A stretch of DNA of 64,000 bases, taken from positions 12,141,103-12,205,102 of the forward strand of contig CM067505.1 in NCBI GenBank assembly GCA_034509495.1, read 5' to 3'. The stretch comes from Acestrorhynchus altus (taxonomy: Eukaryota > Chordata > Actinopteri > Characiformes > Acestrorhynchidae). Below the pieces are notes generated by a model. The model saw only the letters and a list, made by a program, of their open reading frames with translations, ran no database searches and had not been told where the DNA came from. Positions within the stretch are counted from its first letter, which is position 1, and every line of letters starts with the position of its first letter. The translations under genes and the position numbers were made by a program. Shown here piece by piece: positions 53,549 through 64,000 of the stretch.

Positions 53549-55890
53549 GGGGTGTACTTTGTGTACTTCTGGTGCCGGTCCCAAGCCCAGATAAATGGTG
53601 AGGGTTGCATCAGGAAGGGCATCTGGTTTAAAACCTGTGCCAAAACTAAAATGCGGATCAAAAATATGACTGCCATACCAGATCGGTCAAGGCCCGGATT
53701 AACAACGTCCACCTCTGTTGCTGTTGACCAGCAGGGTGCCAGTGAAAATTGAGGTTAGAGTAGGGACTCTGAACATAGGGACAATAACTGGAAAAGGCAG
53801 AGAGCTTGCAGACAGTGGAGGTGGATTCAAACTGTTCTATCGTGGTGTAGATAGGAACAGAAATGGAGTAGGGATAATCCTAAAGGAACAGTTTGTCAAA
53901 AGTGTTTTGGATGTAAACAGAGTGTCAGAAAGGATTATAAACTTGAAGTTGGAAGTTGATGGTGTAATTTAGAATTTTGGAGTATGATGGATAAAGTGGT
54001 AGAAGGTGTCCCTAGAGAGGAGAGATTGGTGATTTGTGCAGACTTCAGTGGACATGTTGGTGAAGGGAACAGTGGGGATGGTGCACACAGGTGAATTATA
54101 TCCTTAGTAGGAGATGCCACCTAAAAGAGATTGGAGATTGTAGAGTGGTACCAGGGGAAAGTGCAGAAAGACAGCACAGGGTGGTTGTCTGTAAAATGAG
54201 ATTAGAAACAAAGAAGAGGAAGAGGGTGAGGACAGAGCCAAAGATTACATGGTGGAATCTGAAATAGGGGGATGGCTGCAGGCAGTTCAGAGAAAAAAAA
54301 TTCAGCAGGCCCTTGGGGACAGTGAGGAGCTACCTAAGGACTTGGAAAGTACAGCTAAGGTGGTGAGAGAAACTGGCAAGAATGTGTTGGGTGTTTTGAC
54401 TGGTCAGGGGAAAGAAGACAAGGAAAGTTGGTGGTGGAATGAGGAATTACAGGAGAGTATTCAGAAGGAAGTAGGAAGTAGGCAGGAGTACTGTGAGGCT
54501 AGTTGCATAGTGAAAATAATGGTGGCAAAGGCTCAGGTCTATGATGAGTTGTATGAGAGCCTGGACAGTAAAGAATGAATAAAGGACTTGTATCACTTGG
54601 CTCAACAGAGAGATAGAGCAGGTTAGGCTGATAAAGGATGGAGGGAAATGTACTAGTGAGTGATGTAGTGTTGAGTAGATGGAAGGAATACTTTGAAGAA
54701 CTAATGAATGAGGAAAAAGAGAGAGAGAGGAGGATAACAGGGCAGCTTTAAAAAGGATGAAGAATGGAAAGGCCAGAAGACATACCTGTGGAGGTATGGA
54801 GATGTTTAGAAGAGAAGGCAGTGGACGTTTTGACCAGGTTGTTAACAAAATCCTGGAGAGTGAGAGGATGCCTGATGAGTGGAGAAGCAGTGTACTGGTC
54901 CCCATTTTTAGAACAAGGGTGATGTGCAGAGCTGCAGTAACTACAGAAGTATATAAGTTGATGAGCCACACCATAAAGGTATGGGAAAGAGTTGTTGAAG
55001 CAAGGCTAAGGTGAGAGGTTCAGATCAGTGAGCAGCAGTTTGGTTTCATGAAAGAGTACCACAGATACAATTTTTGCATTGAGAGTGTTGATAGAGAAGT
55101 ACAGAGAAAGTCAGAAGGAGCTACATTGTTTTTTTGTGGATCTAGAGAAGGCATATGATAGGGTGCCAAGAGAGGAACTGTGGTACTGTATGAGGAAGTC
55201 AAGTGTGACTGAAAGGTATGTGAGGGTGGTGCAGGACATGTATGAGGATAGTGAGACAGTGGTGTGGTGTGCAGTTGGAGTGACAAATGGTTTCAAGGTG
55301 AAGGTAGGGTTACATCAGGGATCAGCTTTGAGCCCCTTCTTGTTTGCAATGGTGATGGCAGGTTGACAGATGAGGTCAGGCAGGAGGCGAATGAAGGTCA
55401 GTAGAGACAAGACAGAATACATGTGTGTGAATGAGAGGGAGGCAGATGGAAAGGTGAGTAGAGGTCGTAAAGGTGGATGACTTCAAATATCTTGGGTCAA
55501 CCATCCAGAGCAATGGAAAGTGCAGAAAAGAGGTGAAGAAGAGGGTGCAAGCAGGATGGAGTGGACGGAGACGGGTGTCAGGGCTGATGTATGACAGAAG
55601 GATAGCAGCAAGAGTGAAAGGGAATGTTTACAAGACAGTAGTGATACCTGCTATGTTGTTTGGTTTGGAGACTGTGGCTATGTCTAAAAGACAGGAGGCT
55701 GAACTGGAGGTGGCGGAGATGAAGATGTTAAGATTTTCGTTGGGAGTGACAAGGATGGACATGATTAGAAATGAGCAGATCAGAGTGAAGTGAAGGTGGA
55801 GCAGTTTGGCGATAAAGCCAGAGAGGCCAGGTTGAGATGGTTTGAACATGTGTTGAGTTCAACTGATATGAATATGAATATGAATATGAA
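53549..55890 (+). mobile_element. RTE/BovB-like LINE, strongly decayed
   Basis: 53560-53740 reads WCRSQAQINGEGCIRKGIWF and TSTSVAVDQQGASEN. Then comes the endonuclease start VRVGTLNIGTITGKGRELAD with NGVGIILKEQFV, and a GDFNGH-like VICADFSGHVGEG near 54030. The RT region follows: QFGFMKEYHRYNFCIESVDREVQRK-like text, CFFVDLEKAYDRVPREELWY (55136-55195), GLHQGSALSPFLFAMVM (about 55310-55360), and KYLGSTIQSNGKCRKEVKKR near the 3' end. It ends in a (TGAATA)n tail at about 55866-55890. The catalytic YADD segment is deleted between 55365 and 55440. Many frameshifts are present. Confidence 0.85.
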
Positions 55891-55891
55891 T

Positions 55892-56220
55892 CAACTGATA
55901 CATATTTTACCAAACTGAAAGTTATAGAATGTTAATGTAGTTTGTTCCATGTTGCTATGATATGTTTTCTTACTTTTAAAAAATTCACTACAATTCAACT
56001 GATGCACATTTTACCAAAATAAATGTCTCTGTCTGTGTTTTTTGATCCATATGCTATGTTGCTTTATCACAGTCATGATTCATTATTTTTTACTATAATT
56101 AAAATATAATTAATGCATATTTTACCAAAGTTGTTGTGTATTTATAGGATATGTTTGTGTCTACTACAAATGAATTGTGTTCCATATGTCTTATTGGTGT
56201 GTCACAGTTAAAGGTTTAAT
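55892..56220. repeat. AT-rich tandem repeat units, right block
   Basis: Three diverged units start with CAACTGATACATATTTTACC (55892), CAACTGATGCACATTTTACC (55996) and TAATGCATATTTTACC (56111), spaced 104 and about 111-115 bp. The last ends with GTGTGTCACAGTTAAAGG, like the left block at 50630. Confidence 0.55.
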
Positions 56221-56652
56221 TATTTTAAGGTTATGGGGATTTTATGGGAACATTCCCAGAACATAACTACAATAACTAAATGTTTTTTTTTATTATTATT
56301 ATTAAAAATACTACAAGGTTCCCTTTAATCATTTTAAGTTTCTCAACATTTAACATCACCATCGTAAAACAAACTGAAAATCCTGAAGTCGAGCAGTAAG
56401 TGGAATGCAGGAAATTATTTAGCCCTATAAACACCAGATGAAACCATTTCTGCTGGTCTGTTCACTACAGTATTAACTAAATATATTTTATTTCACTACT
56501 GTAAACTCCTAATTTATCATAAACCAAAGCACTCAAAGGTAGCTCCCTACAAACTCAATGTGAAAAAGTTGGCTCAAAGGTGAATTCAGTTAACACCAGT
56601 GGTTTTACAGTCTGGTTACTGTTGACATCTTAACATTGTTTTGAAAAGGACT

Positions 56653-56769
56653 ATATAATATAATATAATATAATATAATATAATATAATATAACATAATA
56701 TAATATAATATAATATAATATAATATAATATAATATGATATGATATAATATAATATAATATAATATAAT
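56653..56769. repeat. (TATAA)n pentanucleotide microsatellite
   Basis: About 23 ATAAT/TATAA units with a few G or C substitutions (TAACATAATA, TATGATATGA). Confidence 0.95.
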
Positions 56770-56959
56770 TTTTTCCAACCTGGAAAAAAGCAAAGAAGGG
56801 ATTTTTTTGAAAGGGGGTTTGAAAAGAGGCCTTTGACAGTAAACAGTTATTGTGATAAGTCATATAAGTATTACGTAAAGCTTGAACACAGTAGTGGAGG
56901 TCTGTAAAGGTGACAGTCTCTGGTTTAATACAGCCATTTTTGTTTCAGATTGACTTGGT

Positions 56960-57224
56960 CCATGCCCAATAAACTGAGCGTGCAGGCGTTTTCGAAACAT
57001 TTTAGACCAATCAGTAAGGTTGGGGGCGGAGCTATGGGGGAGCTGACGCAAATGCAACAGGTTGTCGTAGAGAAATTTTGTGACTGACAGCGGCTCGAAA
57101 GAGCTCTCCATCCTTCCAAACCCAACATTTTACAAACCTACGTCGAGAAAGTACAGCATAGAGGGGGGTTTGGCATCGTCCTTGTTCGCCATTGTTTGAT
57201 GAGAGGAGTCGCGTCGTTTTTCAG
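56960..57224 (+). promoter_or_regulatory. CpG-rich promoter with candidate non-coding first exon
   Basis: Two CCAAT boxes (GCCCAATAAA about 56966, GACCAATCAG about 57005), a GGGGGCGGAGC GC box (about 57022) and TGACGCAA follow one another. Downstream is CpG-rich sequence with TTCGCCATTGTTTG, then GTCGCGTCGTTTTTCAG|GTAAGG, a near-perfect donor at 57225. CpG content stays high to about 57450 and falls after about 57620. The layout fits a TATA-less gene start on the + strand with a long first intron. No coding exon of it lies within the remaining 6.8 kb, so the gene is not identified. Confidence 0.5.
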
Positions 57225-60200
57225 GTAAGGTGACGCTGATGTTAACTCAGCTCTTTTGTTTGTGTAGTAAGTGTGTTATACAGAGTGTAGAGTATACACT
57301 ACATCGATAACCTCCATCTCTCCTGAACTCACTCGTGCGCCGCGGAGCAGAGCGGAAGAGCGGGTGGCAGATCACCTGTTTCTCTGCCGTTTGTGAGGCT
57401 TCAGAGGAGCGTTTAACGCGTCCTTTCTGCTCATCGGTCTGTTCGTTTACCCTGAGATAGTCTGATAACAGCATTAGGAAGAAACAGTCGGTGAACGCCC
57501 CTGGCTGAGTGAATCAGTCAGTCCCAGGGTTTCAGCTTTGTTTGGTCAAGGCTAAAACGAGCTTCGAGTTTCGTTCCCACCACCGATACTGACAGACCTG
57601 CTGGATGGGTTTGAGAAAGCTGGAAGTTCTCCCTGCTTCTGGCCACACGCTGTAAATAAGAGCGTCCAGCCTCCCTCAACTCGGGTATTTCCATACTTCA
57701 GCCTCGGAAGTCATTTCACAGTGAAATCTACAGACACTTCTGTCCTCCCTTCTGACCCAGAAGAATTTCACCTTTGTTTGCTCACTTGTTGAACGTTTTG
57801 TCACACTGGATCTTGTCTTGTTTTTGTAATAGAATGTGCCGTATTTATGTTAATACTTGCGTAGTTTTATTTGTGGTAAGGGTGGGAAAACCACACACCC
57901 AAAATACTGAACAGTTTTATCACAAATCTCAAACCATGATATTTTTATAGTTAATTCTTTGTGATATTGGGGCTGGGTGATATGACTAAAAAGATGATAT
58001 GATTAAGGGAAAAGATTATATATATACTAATGAAAAACTTAACACTGTTTAATGTTAAAGTATCAGTATTTCACTGTAACACCAGAAACACAGAATGCTT
58101 TTAACAGGGACCTTTAATTACAGTGTTTTTGTGGCATCATTTGAACAAGACTATTGAGTGATATCCATCTGCAAACCAAGCTGTTTCCACACAAACAACC
58201 TACTTCTGTTCTTATTTGGAATTAAAACATACACAGACACTAACCTGCCTACTAGATGTGATATTACAATATTGCCAATTTTATCTTGTACAAAATATCT
58301 CAATGTATTAATATTTACAGTATATTGCCAAACCCTATGTGATATATTTTTATGATGAAGTTTGTTTTTTTGGGCACATTATTACTTTAAATGGAAGCCA
58401 TTTTATTTACTGAAGATTACTCTTCATTCTTCTCATTTCAACCTTTTTTGAAAGACGTTAAAGAAAAGTTATGATTGTGTTGCATATTTAGGTGAATCTT
58501 TTATTTGTGCAATAGACATGCAGCACTCAAAATAACATGTTTGTTCTGTGATGCATGAAACATTGTTTTATTACAGCCTTGTGCTAAGCTTTTGGTCTAA
58601 AACATTTTGTGAGCCAGATAGTCTCCAAAGAATATATATGCCAGTACTTTACTATCAATATAAAATATATTCAGTAGACATATGTTTCTGTTCATTCAGT
58701 TCAGGGATTTGGAAATAAAATAATTATATTTATGTTTTAGTCATGACTACTCCTGGTTCCTATCACTGAGACTGTAAAGTCACTTAAGTTATTAATTTTA
58801 ATGATTAAATTTAATTTGCTAACAATTCATCTATAGATTATTTAATTGATTAATCAACTAATCTGAACAACTTTTTTTCTCTCAAAAAATTAGAATTGGA
58901 TTTTAATTCATGTTCCTTTTAGCAACAATAAATTGAATCTCATTATATTATGCATCACAGCAAAATGTAAACACAGGTTTACATAAAGTGCTAAAAGGAA
59001 AAGTATACTGATATACTGATCTTAGTAATTCAATGTGATCTATTGTATTTATGGCATTTTCTGCACAAAGAAATGTGCTTAAAATCACAGCAGAAAATAT
59101 GTTGCTATAGTACATGTCCCATTGAGCCTAAAGGCTGACCTAGACACATTGACCAAACATGACGAACACCAATGACAGTTAAGGGATTTCCTTTACAACT
59201 GTGCAGTAGAATCACCTCATAATTCATATCTACAAAGTGATGGGAATGTAATGGGTTAAGGTTTTATAATGCATTGCATTATTGTAATTGTAGCAAGTTT
59301 ATCTGTAGTTGCATTTAATTGCACACATACAGAGAACTTTTTTTCAGTTTTAATGTTGGACACTCAGTCTTTTGTTTTATGTTCAAGCTGTCTGTAATTA
59401 ATGCTCAGTATTTCACTGTCATCCTACTCATCCTTGTCAGTAGGAATGTGGGTTTTATCTCAGAAGGGGTGGAAATTTAAAACTCATTCTGGACAAAGCT
59501 CTTCACTGTTGCAACCAGAATTGCTAATGTTAGTAACATTATTTTGGCAAAATGCTTTAGCAAAAACAAGCTTAACCTTGGAAATAGTAAAAATGGTCAA
59601 TATCTCCTCAAGTGTTGCATCATGTTTGAGCTCCTATAGTCTTCCAAAAAAAAAAAAAAACTATGCACAACATTCAAAACACCTTTACCACCAACTACCT
59701 ATATGCTTTGTGCTAATTTTAAGTAATCCCATAATCTCCATTCCTTGGGTGTTTGTATACTTTAAGAAAACTATTTCTCAACCCAATGGCAGCAGCCCTA
59801 TGGATTTTTTTTTTTTTTGCAAAAGAACTACTTGAAATGTTTGTGATAAGTCTTGTGAATGGTGAAACTGTTTGAAAAGGTGTAAATCTTAGGAACAGAG
59901 CTGTTCGGGTGAAGGTGACCAGTGGGAATGGTTTTAATTTTCTCCTTTACTGATGTCAAATAGGAGGACAATGGACTAGAAAGTTTAAATGGCACTCTAA
60001 GGGTATGAGTGCCATTAAAGCAAGTGCGACATCCCTTAAACTGTAAGCCTATATGTATTTTTGCTTGTGTTAAATGCAACAATACATAACAAATACAATT
60101 AAATGATTTTGAGTACATAAGTGATTTGCCTTGACAGTTATTATAGACAAATCTTATGCAAAACATCCAAAAAATCTTTTACTTTATAATGTCTCGAGAG

Positions 60201-60750
60201 CACTTTCTGATATGTTTATATTTTGATACGGAAAGGTCCTACACCTGAGGGGTATTCCATGCTTCATTTTGCTCAATTTTAATTCTACTAAAGACACTGA
60301 ACTTAAGCCCGACTCGGTTACTCCACATGTGCGTTTGGACAAACCTGCTGTCTAGAAGGCTAAAGCTCAGCGTGTTCACTTTTATTGGATGACCCATGTG
60401 ATGTCATTGGCTGACCAGGGCAAACACCATTCAGCATTATGGTACTGTCCACTATACTGCTGTAAACAGGCTACAAACACCATTCAACAATATTATTGCC
60501 GTTTTAAAATCATTTTTTGCCACTGAGGCAAAGTTAATATAATAGCATAATAATGCAGTTACACTATTTTAAATAGCAATTAACTGTTAAAATACAATAC
60601 AATTAAACCAGTTAAACAAGTCAGCATTCCTTTATTCATTTTAATGTGCTCACAATGCTAAGAAAAACATAATGGGTGATATGGTCACTAAAAAGGATAT
60701 TGCCATTGTATATATAATTTTGGTTGATACAGAATAATTGTAACATTACT
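57225..60750 (+). other. Possible intron 1 of the unidentified downstream gene
   Basis: AT-rich beyond 57800 with no exon that I can support. A 144-codon frame at 59401-59835 ends in poly-T/poly-A text and has no similarity; it is not called. Confidence 0.35.
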
Positions 60751-60946
60751 GTGTGGTTGGTGTGGTGCACCAGGGGTTCAATTCGCAATCTGGGAAACTA
60801 TGCTGTGCTACACCAATTAGAGTCCTTGGGCAAGACTCTACTACTAAGACACTACTCTGGCCCTCCTCTGTAATGTGAGAAATCTTGTAAGTGGCTCTGG
60901 AGAAGAGCATTCGCAAAATGCCTTAAATATAAATGTTAATGAACAA
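60751..60946 (+). mobile_element. tRNA-derived SINE with L2-type tail
   Basis: A tRNA-like head with a B-box GGTTCAATTC (60775-60784) is followed by CTATGCTGTGCTACACCAAT, GAGTCCTTGGGCAAGACTC, CTGGCCCTCCTCTGTAATGTG and the tail GTAAGTGGCTCTGGAGAAGAGCAT...AAATATAAATGTTAATG (60890-60946). The tail is related to the 3' ends of the L2-like copies at 5209-5372 and 25338-25497. This is expected, because such SINEs borrow the LINE tail for retrotransposition. Confidence 0.85.
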
Positions 60947-62026
60947 TATTGAAGTCAGAGCAAAACTGCAAAGAACACTCACAGCAGATGTTTGTGCCTA
61001 GAATTCTGCTATGAAACTACATGATATTTTAGAAATGAAAGACACTATGTAGACACTATTCTGTCAATGCAAACTAAGTCACACAAATAACTATGATGAT
61101 CACATTTTGGTTATTAAAAAAGAACATTGGGACTCTAGGGTGTCTGCCATGGTCAGTATGTTGTGAATGGGGGCTTCAAGTAGGCCTGAGTGAGAGAGAT
61201 TAAAAGTAGGAAGGAGAGTGATATCTCTAAAACCATTTACTCATTTAGCAACACTATTAAATTGCATTCAAAGTCTGCATTGTCATCTTTCATTTCAGCT
61301 TATATCTTAAAATAAATATTTTACCAACTTTTACAGAACATGTACAGTCAATGTATGTAGATATGTACTGATTTGTACATACCTTTATTATATGAGAGTG
61401 TCAAGTGTATGTTTGGAAGATTAGGTGGTGTTTCTTAGGGCTTAGATTTAGGGATAGATTTTTTGCTTCAACTTGATCTTTGTTTGAATGATCCAATATA
61501 GACTGATATAAAGCCGAGATCAATATGTAGCCCTCTGGAGTTCTCAAATATATAAAAGGTAAAACATATATTTAGGGCTGCCATGATTTGTCAACATAAA
61601 TGATCATGTCAATGCTGAAAATACGTTAAGCTCAATATTTTAAGTTTATGCATCTTTTTAAAATGAGTGTTTTACGAGTTACATTTTGGTTTCTAAAACA
61701 CTTCAATTAAATTCAAATTAAAATGTTTTCTCTTAATGCGAGTACTTAATTCCTGCATGAATGAAGTTGGTAGGTTTGTGGCTTCAGTTAGTAGAAAATG
61801 ACAAAATAAAATGAGAAAATATAAGGGTCCCTTTAAGGTGGCATTGGTACCTAAGAGATTAGGTCTGTAGGTATGGATAGTCTGACTTGGTAAAGAAGTA
61901 GGTTTCCAAACATCCAAGGAATGGAAAGTACAGGATTACTTGAAATTAGCACAAAACATTAAGGTGGGTTGAATATTGAATATTGTATTATATTGAATAG
62001 TTTCAATGGAAAATCATTGGTAAGAA
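60947..62026. other. Non-coding DNA, no gene seen
   Basis: AT-rich spacer without recognisable features. Confidence 0.4.
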
Positions 62027-62182
62027 CAGGGGTGGGGAACCAAGGACCAGAGTCAGGACAGTTTGCCTGTTCCAGCACACAAAGTGTAATTAACTGGTGA
62101 GTGGAATCAGGTGTGCCTGGGTGGCAAAAGCACAAAACTGTGCAGGAATCCGGCCCTCCTAGACTGGAGTTCACCACCCCTG
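62027..62182. mobile_element. hAT-type MITE
   Basis: A 156-bp element begins CAGGGGTGGGGAAC and ends GTTCACCACCCCTG, near-perfect inverted ends. Flanking octamers GGTAAGAA and GTTTAGAA match at six of eight positions, fitting the 8-bp duplication of hAT transposons. It has no coding capacity. Confidence 0.8.
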
Positions 62183-62995
62183 GTTTAGAACATTTCACAT
62201 CTTTTCCCAGCAGTCCTCATTCTTCTTAAAGTTTATCATGAGGTTTGGCTGATATGTACAGTAAATCTGTGTCACAGTGCAAGGTAACCTGTTTAACTGT
62301 CTTAATGGTCCTAAAATGGAACCCTGTGATTCCAGTCATGCTTTCCGGTCTTTCTAGGAGAAGAGTTCTACCAAAATTGCTTTGAGGTTGAGTAACACTA
62401 ACACCAATCATTTGTTTTCCTACACATTGGAACATTGTTCTCCTATGTTATGCTATGCTACCTCATAGTAGTGTAACGATAAGGCCTGAACCTAAAGCAG
62501 AATGTTTCATGTATGAACAAAGTTTTTGGGGCACAGAATTTTCTAAGATTATAGAATCAGGAAGATGGCACAGACTCCCGATGACCATGTACTCTTACAT
62601 TCTTTCTAGTGATGACACTGTCAGTTTGGAGCTAGTTTGGTCTGTGAGCTCAGGCAAATGAGACCCAGGTGAAGGCTAATGTTTGGTTATGTTAAGCATT
62701 GAGAATAAGAAGAAAAGGTTTTCCTTGTCTATGAAGAATGATTTTTTTCAGTCATTGTTCTAAATAGGTAAAATCTAGTTACTCTGGAGTCCCTGGAACA
62801 CCCTTTGCACTACATTTTACAATATTTGCAGGAGTCCTAAAGGGCCCACATTAAAAACATTTTTTTACAACCATTGTGTTATTGCATTACCGAAATTCCC
62901 TTTAGCTTGAACTCATGGACACTGGAATCCGTCCAGACCCTGAGGCAGCAAAATGGCCCCAAACCGTGATGCTTCCTTCACAAAAGTTGGGATAG
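62183..62995. other. Non-coding DNA, no gene seen
   Basis: No feature supported. Confidence 0.4.
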
Positions 62996-62999
62996 GTTT

Positions 63000-63850
63000 T
63001 TGTTCTTATGTGTTCTGTTTCCATAGTGTTGTGAGTCGTGCTGCTGCATTTTGGATAAGTTGCAAGGGGCTGATGGTCCACATAGGAAGGCCAGCTAGAA
63101 GGGAGTTGCAGTAGTCTAATCTTGAAATAACAAAAGACTGAACAAACCTGAATGGCCTCTATAGACAGAAAATGTCAAATTCTTCGGATGCTGTGAAGGA
63201 GAAATCTACATGACCAAGCCAGGCTTGTAATTTGAGCTAAGAATGATAACTGGTCATCCACAACTACACCAAGGCTCTGAGCTTCTGTCGATGTAGAGAC
63301 CAATGAGTTCTCAAAGGAAATGGCAAGATCAGAGTGAGGCATGCTGAGATACAAGATGAAACCTGGGTGTCAGACGATGGGAAAAGAAAGGATGATTTGA
63401 GTGTCATCAGCATAGCAGTGGTAAGAAAACCCATAAGAGGAGATTACTTTGCCAAGAGAATGAGTGTAGAGAGACCAAGAAGACCAAGCTCTGAACCTTG
63501 TGGAACACCAGTGGAGAGTTTGCACCAGTGGAGAGCAGATGTTGATTCTTAACCTAGTAAGAACACACCTCCAGGTATGATGCAAACCATCGCCATGCAG
63601 AGCCGGTAATTACAAGACTAGTGAGGACTGACAGGAGGATCTTATGGTCTACCGTGTCAAAGGCTGCAGAGAGGTCAGTGCAGTGTGGAGCTTTTCAGTG
63701 ATCGTAATGAGAGCAGTCTCTATTGACTGTGCTGATTTGAAGCCAGATTGGTTTGGGTCCTGTAGATTGTTCTGGGTGAGAAAGCAAGATAGCTGATTAT
63801 AGACGGAGCGTTCAAGGATGATTCATATATTTGAGCCAAGCAAACCCTCT
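63000..63850 (-). mobile_element. L2/Maui-like LINE fragment, RT
   Basis: The minus strand reads NQSGFKSAQSIETALITITE at about 63740-63680. It continues with VLTSLVITGSAWRWFASYLE, SLYTHSLGKVISSYGFSYHC with the catalytic YADDTQI, and finally LFSLLLFQD-TTATPF-LAFLCGP and NLSKMQQHDS (63130-63010). This is the palm-to-thumb part of an L2 reverse transcriptase, with frameshifts. The order matches the plus-strand pieces at 4371 and 27690. Confidence 0.85.
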
Positions 63851-64000
63851 AGTACTCCAATCCTTCATTATATACAGGATAGAATTCAGGTGTGTTCTCT
63901 GTACTCTATATACTATACTATACTATATAATGTACCTGTAATGCCATTAAAAATACTATAATATATGGCACCGTCCAGCCCTAATAAGAAAATCACTAAT

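Noticed and set aside
59401..59835. A 144-codon open frame in the last 7 kb
   Set aside because: It contains a poly-Lys run from an A tract and a poly-Phe run from a T tract; composition is that of AT-rich non-coding DNA.
60751..60830. A functional tRNA gene
   Set aside because: There is a B-box-like sequence, but no complete cloverleaf or anticodon arm can be drawn, and the text continues into a LINE-type tail; it is a SINE.
1..64000. A new multi-gene defence or metabolic system
   Set aside because: No cluster of unknown intact genes exists here; almost all DNA outside three host genes is repeats or spacer.

Overview
This window is teleost fish nuclear DNA. The evidence is interrupted genes with GT/AG introns, CA/GA microsatellites, and a mixture of Tc1-like, Rex3, L2/Maui-like, Rex1-like and RTE-like repeats plus a tRNA-derived SINE with the tail usual in fish. 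The SINE and the dispersed 'GCGCTATACAAA' repeat suggest an otophysan (characin or catfish type). That is an inference; the species is not named by the sequence.

Three host genes can be supported, all on the + strand. (1) A two-coding-exon S100 gene (5616-5735, 6809-7135) encodes 148 residues: an S100 core followed by a long Glu/Ala/Lys/Val tail. (2) An S100A1-like gene has a probable non-coding first exon near 10112-10190 behind a TATA box, and coding exons at 12091-12243 and 13467-13670 (118 residues). (3) pygo2 (Pygopus 2, the Wnt/beta-catenin co-activator) has coding exons at 41663-41720, 42507-42556 and 42997-44625 (578 residues). It shows the nuclear signal, the NPF-containing N-terminal homology domain and the C-terminal PHD finger. 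S100 genes beside pygo2 match the known human 1q21 neighbourhood. A CpG-rich segment at 56960-57224 with CCAAT and GC boxes ends in a perfect splice donor and is probably the first exon of a further + strand gene whose coding part lies beyond the window.

The rest is mostly transposable elements. 1-16 kb: an uncharacterised dispersed coding relic, an L2 3' end and microsatellites around the S100 genes. 16-22 kb: two non-autonomous LTR retrotransposons in opposite orientation plus a related solo LTR. Both full copies have a primer-binding site complementary to the predicted 5' end of their own transcript, the arrangement known from self-priming Tf1/sushi elements. 25-34 kb: a well-preserved Tc1-like transposon with long inverted repeats and one frameshift, L2 and Rex1-like fragments, a Rex3 element bounded by a 12-bp duplication, and an older Tc1-like element. 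38.6-39.0 kb: a broken coding relic I cannot identify. 46-50 kb: microsatellites, a dispersed repeat and a 13-bp-type minisatellite. 50.7-55.9 kb: two LINEs that apparently split an AT-rich tandem repeat. 57-64 kb: unannotated intron-like DNA with one SINE, one hAT-type MITE and a minus-strand L2 piece.

I found no prokaryotic, CRISPR or defence system. The most interesting item is the self-priming non-autonomous LTR family.
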